Below are positions 33,652 through 44,879 of a DNA stretch of 64,000 bases, in pieces. The stretch's first letter is position 1. Each line of letters opens with the position of its first letter. The stretch covers positions 1-64,000 of the forward strand of contig JAHREC010000032.1 of assembly GCA_020081605.1 (NCBI GenBank). The letters are read 5' to 3'. The position numbers were made by a program, and so were the translations under genes. Below the pieces are notes generated by a model. It ran no database searches, had not been told where the DNA came from, and was given only the letters and a program-made list of their open reading frames with translations. This stretch comes from Albifimbria verrucaria. Lineage: Eukaryota; Ascomycota; Sordariomycetes; Hypocreales; Stachybotryaceae.

Positions 33652-34234
33652 GTCCAAGGGCGATTCTCTATAGAAGTGGGTCGCACTGGCAGTTTTCCAA
33701 CTCCTACAGGTGGAACTGAAAGCGACTTCTGCGTCCAGCCTGGGCTATCACACGGCGCTTCACCTCCTTCATATATTCAAAATCATAAGTGTTACATGTG
33801 AAGCCACATAATGGGTCTATCGTTCAGAAACCTGCTTAATAGTGTCTTACTTAGGCAGATTCACAAGCCCATTGGTTTCTGGTGTAGCACTCCCATGACG
33901 AGTTGCGCTCTGGCAGGCTTGCACTCATTCTTCCGACTTATCCAATTACGCATGCGCAATCAGGTAGCACTAGCGGTGAGTTTAAGGGCAATAGTAAGTC
34001 TCTGCTACGAAGCAATCTGGGAGGATGCTGCGCACATATTGAGGACTCATTTTCGCTGGCGGGGAAGCTTACGTCTTTCTCCCGTTTTGTGCAAGGTCGA
34101 ATGGTCGCACATTTCGACAATTAGCCATTAGATTTGTGTGACATCGGAAGGCAGAAGGACGATGATAGGTTAAATTCAGAGCACATGTTCCTCCAAGTTT
34201 CAGCAATGCAGCCATCCGAAAGTGAGGCTGTTAT
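33652..34234. other. Intergenic, no gene supported
   Basis: A GTGAGT donor directly after the SET gene's last sense codon would offer an alternative, longer 3' end, but no clear further exon was found. Confidence 0.4.
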
Positions 34235-34582
34235 ATGGCCAATCGTTCAGCCTGGCTAGCCGAGCGATGGGTGCATTATCCGAGAGTGCATACAACACCC
34301 GATGCTTGTGCGACAGAGCCCAGTAGCAGTATATGTAACGGATTTTCTGTCAATGACTACATTTCAGTTGTTAGCCTAGGAGCCTGCTCAGATTTCTCAA
34401 TTATTCCCAATGTCACAGATATGGCCCTGTCTGCAGAAGCTGTTATTGCCATTGTTGGGATCGTGGTATCATTGCCATCGTTATTCCTGCTTCTCTATAA
34501 ACTCATCCGTGATCGCAACCCGCCTACAGCGCCTGCATCGCTTGATTCAGGGATTACACGGTATGATGAACCGACATCTTAA
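34235..34582 (+). CDS. Possible single-pass membrane protein, 115 aa
   Basis: ATG at 34235. An internal ATG at 34422 would give a 53-aa form that starts just before the only membrane segment (AVIAIVGIVVSLPSLFLLLY), followed by a basic anchor (KLIRDR) and a short polar tail. Similar small tail-anchored proteins occur in fungal genomes near NLR genes, but I see no diagnostic motif. Low confidence. Confidence 0.3.
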   Translation: MANRSAWLAERWVHYPRVHTTPDACATEPSSSICNGFSVNDYISVVSLGACSDFSIIPNVTDMALSAEAVIAIVGIVVSLPSLFLLLYKLIRDRNPPTAPASLDSGITRYDEPTS

Positions 34583-35190
34583 AGCTTCCTAATTCTCCGG
34601 CTAGCCTCCTGAGCGGCTGAAGAGGGAATCACGAGGTGGGACCTTTCTCGACCCGATATTGGCGACTGGATCTTTGTTGGGGTATGATTACACCATTGGC
34701 CTCATACACAACTCAACTCCGCTTTATTTAAGGCTTCTTTCCTCAATAGTTCTTTTACTATGGATACACCTTTCCTGTTGGGCTTTTTCTGCGAACTAGT
34801 TCTACCTCGACAGCCTAACCTTTGTGGCTGTAAATGGGTTCACACAACGGCAGAACCTTGGTATTAGCTCAAATGACAGGCTGGAGCAGCGAAGAGTGAC
34901 CGGATGTCTTCCGCCCCGCTTCCGTAACTATAGCTCGAGAGTCAGCGGATGGATGGGAAGGCTGTACCTGGGGTGCATAATCGCAGGTGGAGCCTTGAAA
35001 ACGCAAGAGACTGCCTTAGGTGCCTCAAATAGTCTATCTTAGGTGTTTTGTTCATGGAGCTTCCGTATATCCTGAGCGGATTTGCCATTGTGGAAGCGGC
35101 TGATCTACTCGAGAGGATTGTATGTATCGAAGCTGTCACCCATATATTTTGACTTTGCTGCTGTCTTTCAAGCCGCTTTCAACTCTGAAG
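34583..35190. other. Intergenic, no gene supported
   Basis: No frame with coding character. Confidence 0.4.
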
Positions 35191-35703
35191 ATGTCCTTTT
35201 ACCCTTCAAAAATCATGCACTTTTCTACTGAGATTTCCAAGCCTGATCTCTACCCAGATACCCCCATTTGCCAATGTCTGTTTTGTCTAGAAAGAGAGAA
35301 AACCGAGGTAAGTTCTTTTCACTGCTCTCAATGATGTTTACCCAGGCTTAAATCTCCTCATCTCAGCCCAGCATCTAAGAGTTAGACCGAAATCACAAGA
35401 GTTGATGGATAGACTGGACAATGGCACCGAAGACGAAACAAAGGGAGTCTGATGTCTGGTAATGCGAGCGTCTATCCCACACGAAACTGGAAATATTCTC
35501 TTGATTTCATACTGAATCCCATTCCTCTCGAAGACTTCAAGAAACTGCTTAAGCTTCTGGAAGAGCAGAACAAGAAAGTGAGGGAAAAGTACAAGGCAGC
35601 TGAGGACAACAAAATTGAAGAACGAAAGCGGCCTAAGAGATGGAGAGGCCCGCGTCGGATCAAAAGACAGCCTAGTATATCTGTTCCTGTAAATACTAAT
35701 TGA
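35191..35703 (+). CDS. Fragmentary hypothetical gene
   Basis: First exon candidate 35191-35307 (MSFYPSKIMHFSTEISKP, with CQCLFCLERE) ends at a good GTAAGT donor. A second protein-like stretch, 35452-35703, encodes LDFILNPIPLEDFKKLLKLL, a charged coiled coil and a basic tail. The intervening sequence holds open frames in two other phases, and no single in-phase path was found. It is probably a decayed gene or an unresolved multi-exon model. Confidence 0.3.
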
Positions 35704-35990
35704 GTATGCAATAGAAACGATCACCTTAAACCACTCCCCGGCAGCGAAGAAATACCTAGACATAAGACTGCTGTACGGATTTTCCTCAACTTCATTGCAG
35801 TTGTCTTCCTTCAACGTGAATACTCAAAATCTAAATCTCGTCTCACTCACAGGCTCCATCAGTAGACTTTGAGAAGTTTGAATAATTTCCATAACGAATT
35901 CCAACAGATGTAGAAGGGACCAGCTCAGTAGTTATGAGGGGATTAGATCACATTTCGTATGTTCCAGCGTCTGCCAATTTTCTGATGCAT
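35704..35990. other. Intergenic, no gene
   Basis: Gap downstream of the LaeA-like gene's last exon. Confidence 0.4.
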
Positions 35991-37247
35991 TCATGTGGGT
36001 TTCCTGGCGGTCCACACGTACCTGCTTTGTTAGTTGTCACCGTACTGGTTGAAGACCGGCCACTTACAGTTTGCAGTATGCATGATGGTTTAGCCTGCAT
36101 GCCTCAGCTTCAGCTTGGTCGCAGAGACCTTTGATTTTATCCTCTGACATCCCAAGCATCGTTACCATTGGCTTGATGGCCAGAGCCATCAGACTGTGAG
36201 AGAATCCCAAGTTGAACCATTTTCCTATCTCTTTATCAATTTCTGCATTGGACCAAGGGTTGAGATACAGCCGGATCATTGTTTCTTTGGTGTCAACGAA
36301 GCCTGCTGCCTCAAGTTGTTGCCGGGTGCGCTTAGGTCGAACTCTTGTGGACTGAGAGTACGCGTCCATCGCATCAAAGAACTTTGAGGACCAGCGATGG
36401 AGAGCGCTGTCATTCGGAAGAGAGCCGTCATCGCAGGATGGGGCCCAGTCGATCTCGATCTGTTCGATGTACCCAGTGCCGGGGCTCAAGTGCCTTTCTG
36501 ACGGTTAGCCAGGACGTTGTGCTCAGTGGACTTAGCTAGGATCAGGCTCACGTGAAGATCTTTTCATATAAGCTTCGCCAGCACCGGATGCTACCGAAAA
36601 GCGTGCGGATATGAATGAGGTCCCAGCTCGAGCCAAGCGTGTCCCATTGACCCTCCATGTCGAACAGTCTTGGTGGCTCCATGCTTGGGGGATCCTGCAC
36701 AAAGATAAGCAGCAAAGATGATGGTCAAGAATCTTTCACTCACATCTGGGGCTGAATCATGTTGATGTCAACGCTCTGGATATGTATGTTGGGATGCTTC
36801 CTGGCAGACCTGGTTAGACACCAGCCACAGGCACGTACTCGACAAACCATACTCAGACATGCTGATCGCCCAGATTCCCGTACCAGTCCCAAGATCCAGA
36901 ACACGTAATGGCTTAGTCACGTCCATCGGAGAGGAGAACAGGTTGCCGTTTTGAGCCGTCAGAAAGGCCTTGTGTAACAAATCGAGACGGTTGCATTCTT
37001 CCTTAGGTAGGTCAGCGTGCATTGCTGGGTGGTCATCATCCATCTCATCATCCATCTCACTTGGTCAATGGGAAACGGATATGGCCCTCGTTGGTACCAG
37101 CGACCATGCGAAAAATAAATATCATTCGAATGGCGCCCGCCTCCAAAAACGCCAGGTCGATCATAACTATCAACAACAGTTAACAACAAGTCGTTTAGCA
37201 GGATTGGGGCACCAGTTCAACTTCTCATTGTTTTCACTATCTGGCAT
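35991..37247 (-). pseudogene. LaeA-like class I SAM methyltransferase, multi-exon, frameshifted
   Basis: Minus strand. 3' exons are 36694-36552, 36493-36068 and 36021-35991; upstream exons are about 37170-36853 and 36800-36744. Motif I reads VLDLGTGTGIWAI, followed by an acidic loop (HIQSVDINMIQPQ), then WDLIHIRTLFGSIRCW, the EQIEIDW strand and the family ending CKLYVWTARKPT, rebuilt across the last 46-nt intron. The N-terminal signature HGRWYQRGPYPFPID is present. The frame changes near 37059-37063 between PFPIDQ and EMDDEMDDDH, where one base is missing. The 36744/36694 junction is also one base short with the best splice sites. The family includes LaeA, a velvet-complex regulator of secondary metabolism, and many paralogues of unknown substrate; this looks like a paralogue. 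Confidence 0.7.
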
Positions 37248-38271
37248 TTCAAACGATAATTGAATGCTGCGGGGTTTGGTGTTTATTAGACTAGATTCTG
37301 TCTAGCTCCAGTGTTTATATGCTTATTGGCACCACTACCATAGGATGGCATTGAGATGCCTGAGGCATAATAATACCGCCTGTTCTAAGCTTACGATACT
37401 TGCATGGGAGGCAGGATTGGCAATTAATCTTGCATGTCTTATGCGTCATGTGAGACGAAGAATGCCGACAACCCCGGGCTGACTTTTCGGGTCCGCCTCA
37501 CCTTTTCGTTAGAGGGATCGCGCAGTTCGGGGGTTCGACCCATGATAGGATGCCATGATAGGATGCCCGTGTCAGGCAAGCGGCTTTATCTGTGTGGTCT
37601 CCAGCGCCAAGGAGATGCCATTGCCGGCGCAAAGACACTACGTACCTTCGCGTCCACTCCTTATCTTGTTCTATGAAGACGCTCTCCAAAGCTCCATGCG
37701 GACCATGGTAGTTCTTGGCCTTATTCTCAGGGCATGCGCATCAAGGGTCGTCGGCAGAAGATTAGATGGATTCATCAGATCTCTCGCCTTCGATTCGTGA
37801 GTACTGTATTGTCTAGACCGGTATCAATAAGTTTCGGCATCAATTGCGTGCAGTGATTACCATTTCTGTCAAAAACAGCATCCGCATCACCAGGGAAAAG
37901 GATGCGTCTGGATCGTTAGGATAGGGTGGCTGACGAACCATGGCGAGAAAGATTCAGAAGGGTCAAGAAACGGTAATGCTTGTGTCTTGACCCGACTTAA
38001 GCTGGCAGATACGTAAAGTACAGCAAGTAAAGCACACAGACGACACGCCGCATGATGTTCACAAAATGGTATCTCGGTCAAATTGTACACTAATTGAAGC
38101 AGTATTGCGTGGCAGATGGACACAAGGGTGGCAGGTTCGCTGTATCCGTTTGTTTCTGCCGTAGCCGTTGTGAAGAAAGCGTGGTCCATCTAGATCATAC
38201 ATAAATACACCGTAGGTCGCATCATTCAGCACGTAACAAGCCGGTCCAAGCTCAATCAGACATAGCCCACC
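37248..38271. other. Intergenic, no gene supported
   Basis: The right 100 bp is a plausible promoter for the gene at 38272. A short GATAGGATGCC direct duplication lies near 37545-37567. Confidence 0.4.
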
Positions 38272-38748
38272 ATGCCATCACCAGACCTACACTTCACAAA
38301 CCTGATCCTCTCCGTCCTCCATCAGTACATAGCCTCGAGGGAACACGAGCGTGTGCTCGTCGAAGCCAGAGACAAGGAGATTAAAAATCTTCAAAGCCAT
38401 GTCAAATGCCTAGAGCAACAAAACCACGAGATGGACGCGCATCAGAAAGTGCAGGACCAGGTCATTGATGCACAGCAGGAGGTCATCGAGTCGCTGGAAC
38501 GAGACGCTAGAAGCGCAGGGCCGCCCAGTCCCATGCTCTGTGGCATAATGGCCCCGCCTCCCCTACCACCAGCCCCTGTAAGCCGGCCACAGACACCTTA
38601 TCCATTCATTTACAGTCCATCCGACTCGGCTCTGAGTAACATGATTGGCGCATGCAGCAACGGTAGTGCTGAAGCGCCGGCAAACAAACGGCATGAAGAG
38701 CGAGCTGAGAGTGGGGAATCCCCGAAACGACAGAGGACCGAGGAATAA
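38272..38748 (+). CDS. Coiled-coil protein with basic tail, 158 aa
   Basis: ATG at 38272 in good context (CACCATGCC). Residues 20-85 form a continuous charged heptad coil (EHERVLVEARDKEIKNLQSH). A Pro-rich region (residues 90-115) and a Ser/Asn stretch follow, then a basic/acidic C-terminus with NLS-like KRHEER and PKRQRTEE. No known domain. Probably a nuclear scaffold or regulator, by inference. Frame intact. Confidence 0.55.
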   Translation: MPSPDLHFTNLILSVLHQYIASREHERVLVEARDKEIKNLQSHVKCLEQQNHEMDAHQKVQDQVIDAQQEVIESLERDARSAGPPSPMLCGIMAPPPLPPAPVSRPQTPYPFIYSPSDSALSNMIGACSNGSAEAPANKRHEERAESGESPKRQRTEE

Positions 38749-39801
38749 GGGACTGAGGAATGAGCTGTAAGGAGATGCTGTAAGGAGATGTTCCAGACAG
38801 CGCACACCTAGCTCGCATACAGGTTCTGGGGTTCTGGGATTCAGGTAGTCTCACACAACTTCATCACTGTGCACAAGCATACGGTACCGCGTCTTAACGG
38901 CGCATGAATTCATTGCATATTTTCAAGCAGTCTTCTTTTCTTTTTGTCTTTTTTCTTGCCCGATAGCCGTATTTTGACTTTTTAGAAGATTGCGGCGGTA
39001 TAGGTTACCTGGTTTAGAGGTAAGCGGTCACTATAAAGGGCCACTTCCTGCCACATTTTAGCTGAGCAGGCGGCATGCTTAACGTCGGTAAGTTGACCTT
39101 AGAGCGTCGAAGTTCAATTTGAGGCAGGCACCTCAGGATCTTTTACAGACACTGTAAATATACACATAAAATACTGAATTCATTCCATATACGTAGGAGA
39201 TTCTGGTCGTCGCTGTTGTGGTAGTACAGATACCGTGCTATAATCTTGGAAGCCATCCAGCCAGCCCGCCTGCCTGCTGCTCGTCTCTGCTTCCCAAGCA
39301 GTGTTTCCACTACAGCATGACGAGCGAGAGTTTTATTACTAAGGCTAACGATGTTAAACGCGTAATGAAGTGAAATCGCTGTTGAGTCGAGGTGTAAGGT
39401 CGATCACAAGCCGGCTGAACTAAGAAGCAGCAAACAGCTTTCAATTGAGCGGGGAGAAGTACAGTGGCCAATAAATATGTTCAACAGATTACGAGCTTGT
39501 CATTGAATGTGTGTAGATGTATGACTGTTTACAAATGGAATGCAAAAAGCCACGATTCTTCGACTCCCTAGATAAAAATCTATGAGTTCAGCGGCCTGTC
39601 TTGCACCACCTCTTTACCACAATGATGCCCTTTCTCATGCATTCTACCATGCCAACTTCCAACCTTTAGAATAAATGAACTTGATCAAGGTCTTTCAGAT
39701 CCCGCTTGTAGATGTAATCACAAGATTTTATACCCCATGTTCGTCCTTGACAACCTCATAGTCCTTGTCGTATTCCGCGTTCTGAGAGTTTCTTTCCCAA
39801 G
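38749..39801. other. Intergenic, no gene
   Basis: Includes GAGGAATAAGGGACTGAGGAATGAG-like short repeats at the preceding gene's end and a T-rich stretch near 38930-38960 that may belong to its 3' UTR. Confidence 0.4.
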
Positions 39802-40008
39802 ATGTTTCCAGAACTTACTGGACTTATCTTATTGGCCCTAGCCGGCTTCCAGTCGTATCGCAAGCTTGTCCAAAAAGGATCCTCAGTGTTCTATGCTGGC
39901 AGTCGCTTGGCTCTCAATATTTGTAAGAGGACAACGCAAACAAGTGCAGCTGTCGCAAGAGCAAGAGACGTGATTATGAGAGGGGACATTCTCGAAGCGT
40001 TTGCATGA
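39802..40008 (+). CDS. Possible 68-aa small protein
   Basis: ATG frame with a hydrophobic N-terminal segment (LTGLILLALAGF) and a polar helical remainder with two basic runs. No motif. It lies just outside the transposon-rich block. May be chance. Confidence 0.25.
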   Translation: MFPELTGLILLALAGFQSYRKLVQKGSSVFYAGSRLALNICKRTTQTSAAVARARDVIMRGDILEAFA

Positions 40009-40189
40009 TCTTGACATGTAGACGTTTGATGCGCGATAAAACACTCAGCATCCTAGGTGAGAGTTATTCATTGGTCTGAGAAGTGCCACAGACTACGTAC
40101 AACCAAAGATATGCATGAAGGTAAAGCAGGCATGCATGACTTTCCGCTGGGAAGCCAATTATACATCAGTCCGACTCCTGAGGACAAGT

Positions 40190-40310
40190 TCTTGAAGCCA
40201 GAAATGGACAGCAAAGTACGTCTGATTGGTGGAATGTTCTGTGCTTGAAATCGTGTTAGACCTGAAAGTGCATATTTGGATTTCTAGCTGCCATTCAATT
40301 CCCCACAGTG
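40190..40310 (+). repeat. Left copy of ~120-bp dispersed direct repeat
   Basis: Shares AGAAATGGACAGCAAAGTACG plus GATTGGTG, then CTTGAA..GTG..A, ATTTGGATTT and GCCATTCAATT blocks with 44212-44335, in the same order and orientation. Confidence 0.75.
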
Positions 40311-40641
40311 ATCCAAACATGCAGGCGTCAAGCAGGGCCACTAATCTCGCCAGACAAAGAGGTTCTTCGTGTATATACTGTACCGATACTGTAAGTATTG
40401 ACTAAGGTGACGAAGCAATCAACATGTGGACGTCCAGAAGCACAATCGTGTTTATTTACCTTAAATTAGCATTTACATACGGTAGGTGGTTCTTGGCACT
40501 AGCCTCAATATAGTTGCTCCCCGAATGTTCCAAGAACTGGGCATATACAAGTTCGACAATCCGCTAGGTTTCATATGTTACAATACTGTACCATAGCCCT
40601 GATCTGTCCAACGCGACTAAGCTCTGTGAGGCACCAGCTCC
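40311..40641. other. No gene; palindromic TACTGTA motifs
   Basis: Contains ATACTGTACCGATACTGTAAG at about 40376-40396 and AATACTGTACC near 40580. No terminal inverted repeat of the transposase copy was identified here. Confidence 0.45.
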
Positions 40642-41408
40642 GTGAAGCACCGGCATCGTAATTTGCACCAGCTCGGCATGGAAAGCACTCCGCCTCGAAA
40701 GAATACATCAGACACCGAAATGACTGCCTCCTTGAGCCGGTCGACAATGACATGCCGGGGACGAGTAAGAACGCCAGAACGAAATGCTGGCTTCCGCCAT
40801 CTATATCTGCATCGACTTAATGAGTTCGAGACTGATCAACTTATCTTCGTCGATGAATCCAGGTGTACCAACCAAATAGGACGGCGAAGATACGGTTGGG
40901 CACCACACGGAGTGACGCCAGTAGTGGTTGAACCTTTCCAACCTGAGCAGAAGTATTAGATCCTTCCGGCGTATACCCAGGACGGCATACTATTATCGCG
41001 TGTCTATCCGGGGCGACAACTGTACCTCGTTTTGAGGATTTTATAAGGCAACTATTGTGTCACTGTGGGAGATGGCCAGAGCCAAAATCTGTTCTCGTCA
41101 TGGATGATGCACCGTGGCATAACGAAGACAAGATGGAGCAATTGTGTGCGGCGGCTGGTGTCAAACTGCTCATCATCCCACAGTCAGTATCAGACATTAG
41201 CCCGTTGAAGGGGTGCTTTGCAGAGATAAGAGCCTTCGCCCGGAAACATCGCATGAAGCACAAAGACTTTGCCGGTGAGGATTTTAAAAACTACTTAGAA
41301 ATGTGCGTTGATATCGTGGGGTCCAGGACTAAAAGCGCTCGGAACCATTTTAAGCATGTTGGCCTTTCTGTGGAGGACGACTCTGAGCTAGATTATGATT
41401 CCGAATAA
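40642..41408 (+). pseudogene. Tc1/mariner-type DDE transposase, decayed
   Basis: The upstream frame carries LNEFETDQLIFVDESRC (first Asp of the triad), then RRRYGWAPHGVTPV, and stops at TAG 40957-40959 in the middle of the conserved Q-x-Y-x-I-LPAY strand. Coding sense continues past the stop, then shifts frame near 41008. The last frame runs RFEDFIRQLLCHCGRWPEP, SVLVMDDAPWHN (second Asp), the degenerate loop DISPLKGCFAEI where SPDLNPIE is usual, and ends DDSELDYDSE. The third acidic residue of the triad is Gly here. The HTH N-terminus is largely missing. Clearly inactive. Terminal inverted repeats were not found. Confidence 0.85.
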
Positions 41409-42724
41409 AGCTCTCTAACCCGAGTGTCTATATACAATGAAGACACAAAGGCCCAACTGAGTATCATGCTCCTCCTCTGTGTTCATATTTTTGTCGTTTC
41501 ATATTTTAAAGCCTATGGAGATGCGCTCGCTCATGTATGTTCCACATAGAATATACTATTCGTTTCTATGCTACAATTAAAGATGATTCTAAAATGCTAT
41601 CAATACCATTGATGAGAAGCCTATCGACAAAACTTCAAATGGCGGCCACATCGCCTTCCAGGCTCTTGAACTGCAGATTTAGACGACATTTAAGTTTGCT
41701 TCGACCATCCAGCGGTGGGCAAACCATTGTGTACAATGGAGGCTCCATTTACTGAAGTATATATATCTGTGCCGAGCCATCGGACAGAATACGTTTTAGT
41801 CCTTGATCCAGGTCATCGATCGGCACTGTCGCATCATTTTCGCTGTGGTGCATGGGTCGCCAGACGTTGACAACGTAATCATTTTCGAACCTCATTGCGC
41901 ATAAGTTTATGATACCAAGCGTTGCGGCCGATGATCATCTCCCAGAGCCTGGCGTGTTTGTCTTGAGCAGGTGTAAGCTCAGTAAATTTCCTGCCGTGGG
42001 CCCTTCCTTAGCGGCTTGGTCCCCGTCTTTTCTGGGTGGTGCATGAGTAATCAACTATCAGCTATCAGCTGCCAGGACACGATATCCTGGCCGCCTTTTA
42101 CAGTGAATTTCATCCTGGAAGACACGAATAGAAAATAGTTGCGCATTTGCACAGTGGTCCTGTGCTACTATGGAACTCTCGCCATTCACCTTTGATAACG
42201 TGGTGCGAGCGGACGTCAAGGCTGTATCATTGCAAGTTTCTGGAGAAGCATTCCGAGCCGATCATTACCATAGAACTAAGCGGCGCCTTAGGAGTCCAAA
42301 TAGGTTCATATACGGCATAGGCGCAGTATGGCGAAACAAACATTTGATTAAAAGTTTTGAAATTGCAAAGAACTGAACTGAACTGAACCACTACCAAAAT
42401 GAAAATAACTTTATGATAGGTGTATTGCCTATTCCCACTAGCTTGACGTCCAGATTGTCACTGCAGATCGATGTTGACTCTTCTGGCCACTCGATAACTC
42501 AAGAAGAACACTGCAATCAAAATGTGCCCTTATCCAATAGCCATGGCAGCATGTTCTGTCTTACACACCGTGAGCCTGTGTCATGAGAATTTCCGAAGAA
42601 TGAGTTAACCCAAGATTGGCTCATCTTCACCGGCAATTTCGACTGATGCTGTAAGAAGGCTCTGTGACCTTATTCAATCCTATCCATATCATTCGCTTGA
42701 CGCTGGCCGTGGGCTCGATTTATA
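41409..42724. other. No gene seen
   Basis: Contains CTATCAGCTATCAGCT and AACTGAACTGAACTGAACC micro-repeats (near 42055 and 42368). Probably transposon-derived or decayed sequence. Confidence 0.4.
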
Positions 42725-43884
42725 TCATGTGGTATGTTTCCGTCCACCGGCTCTCCGAATTTTTGTAGTTGTCGGATTCGTTGTCTGCGAGCTTCGACCT
42801 TTTCTTAGTCGCAGGCGCTTCATGTATGGCTCTTGAGATTCCTCAATGACTTCTGTGTCTGCGGTCAAATATTCTCTACCCTCCGGCGAATCATCCTTGA
42901 ATGGACGCTTGCGTTGCTGAGGCGTAGTAGGAACATCTTGCGTATCCAACCCCAACTCCTTTGCATTACCAGCAGCAATTATCACCATCTCCCCAAAGAT
43001 CGGTACGAGTTCATGTAATTCGGTTGCACTTGGAGGCCTCAAGTAGAACATTCCACATAATTGCCCGATGATTATGGCGCAGGCAACCAAGAACTGACCG
43101 TCACTTAAGTCGTCCAGGGTGCGTTTTTCCGGGCGGTAAATCGGTGGAAGACTATATATCATCTCTTGGATTAATTGCCTGGGATTTCGTGTCGAATCTT
43201 GTTTAGCGAGTTTATCTATCTTGAAATCTGCGAATGGGATCTCGCCTCCCAAACGATTGTCGTAGAATTCGTACAAGCGTACAACTCGTTCGAAAATATT
43301 AGTCGCCGGCTGTTGCTCTACTTCAGACTGCTTTTCGAGTATTTCCTCCTTTTTAATCTTGCGTTTGGGATGCTCCGGTAACTCATTTAACTTCTTCCAT
43401 ATTTCAGATCGTTATTTCTTAAACCAGGATTTGACAGTCAGTTCCAACTTTCGGACTTTTGGCTGCAGCTGCTCAACCGGGTCGTCCGTCAGTTTTTGGC
43501 GTCTTCGACTAGGCAAGAAAAATCTGGTTCTGTTTTGCCATGATAGATGAGAGCGAATGTTTCGGCGATCAGCGTGAGAGACATTAAAGAGTGAGCGGAT
43601 TGGAATCGAGGCGGAGTTCGAGTAAGAGTTGAGGAAGCTTGTTGTGCAAAGGCTTGGGTTGTTTGGCTTCTGTGGTTGATGCTGGTGGAAGCGACGAGAA
43701 AGGCGAATGACTGGTTTATGTTAGCATCCTGCCGTTGATGCTGCTGCTGCATCATCAGGTTAGCTTCCACGTTGGTCATCAAGGGGCAGCCATGGATCGC
43801 TCCACTTAGTCTGGAGAACGGTTGTTTTGATGTGGTACGTGCGTCATCATTCCCTGGTACAGAGGCTGAAAGGGAGCCAGTCAT
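42725..43884 (-). pseudogene. Hypothetical nuclear-type protein with stop and frameshift
   Basis: Minus-strand reading from an ATG near 43884 (MTGSLSASVPGND) gives Gln-rich and Thr-rich sequence to VEDAK, then changes frame at the AAAAA run (43493-43497). Coding continues as LTDDPVEQLQPKV and TVKSWFKK, meets an in-frame TAA at 43412-43414, and continues as SEIWKKLNELPEHPKRKIKK through a well-formed domain (FERVVRLYEFYDNRLGGEIP, SDGQFLVACAIIIGQLCGMF). It ends in a basic C-terminus with KRLRLRKGR. Family not recognised. The stop is a substitution, so the locus is probably a true pseudogene. Confidence 0.55.
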
Positions 43885-43965
43885 AATCGCAAAAGAGTGG
43901 CGCCAAGTCAGTGCTACAAGAACCCCTGCCCCAGCAAGCCCAGCTATGTATTGTAGTAGAAGCAA

Positions 43966-44785
43966 CGGAACCCAATCATTTTGTTAGGCAGAACAAGATC
44001 CGTCTGCGCGCCACTGGCGACCTCCCTTCAATTGGCAACAACAATTCCAAGTTTCGAGGCATATTTCCTGTTCAGTGTTGTGATGTAGTTGTTCCAGTAC
44101 CGGTAGGTACAGCACCATTGTCGCACGCTGCGTATACGAAGGCCACTTTTGACTCTGCCTATGGGCTGATCACCAATCCCACTTCGGCTGGCCGATTCCT
44201 GCATGATGCTCAGCTCTTAAGGTCAGAAATGGACAGCAAAGTACGCCCGATTGGTGCCATAATCCATCCTTGAAGTTGTGGTAAAATCGGTTAATACACA
44301 TTCGGATTCACAGCGGCCGTCAATTGTTGAGACTCGGTTGTTTAGACTCGATTGTTTAGACCTCCATCGCCTTTTCCGCTCGTAGACCATTCGATACATA
44401 CTTACAGAGGCCCTGACGATGATGAAGTGCACGGCAGAGGCATCATCAGGGACAATCCATCTCGCAAGCCGAACGGTTTTGGTAATTACCGAATTTGCTT
44501 CAGTTTTGACAGCTAGGCTAGATCCCTTGACCAAGGCGCTCACACAACTAAACATCTACGTACCGTGCTGCACCATCACTCGACGTCGTAGTCCCCGTTG
44601 TACGCGAGTTCAACCGGGACTTTTTAAAATTCCATCACAGTACATGCTATATATACAACGTAGCCAATACTGAACCAGTCTTACCGGCCACTACATATAA
44701 TGACCTTAGGGTCTCCGCAGGCTAGTCGCTTGCATAAGCATTGACTTTGCCATCATCACCCCGCCGCCACCAGCATTGAAATCTT
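43966..44785. other. Repeat-bearing region without gene
   Basis: Carries the right copy of the 120-bp direct repeat (44212-44335). The remaining frames look non-coding. Confidence 0.45.
44212..44335 (+). repeat. Right copy of ~120-bp dispersed direct repeat
   Basis: Matches 40190-40310 in the same orientation, with the identical 21-bp core AGAAATGGACAGCAAAGTAC-G and diverged flanks. Together they bracket about 4 kb that includes the dead transposase. Confidence 0.75.
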
Positions 44786-44879
44786 GTGGTGGCTATTTAC
44801 AATTGCTGTAGTCTCGCCTACAATGTTCCGTCCATGCTGCCAGGGGATCCAAGATATCACAACTCTGCTTTGACGACGT

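Noticed and set aside
35338..35814. Minus-strand 158-codon frame
   Set aside because: Opposite strand of a more protein-like coiled-coil frame (35452-35703); Ser/Leu/Phe-rich composition suggests a shadow.
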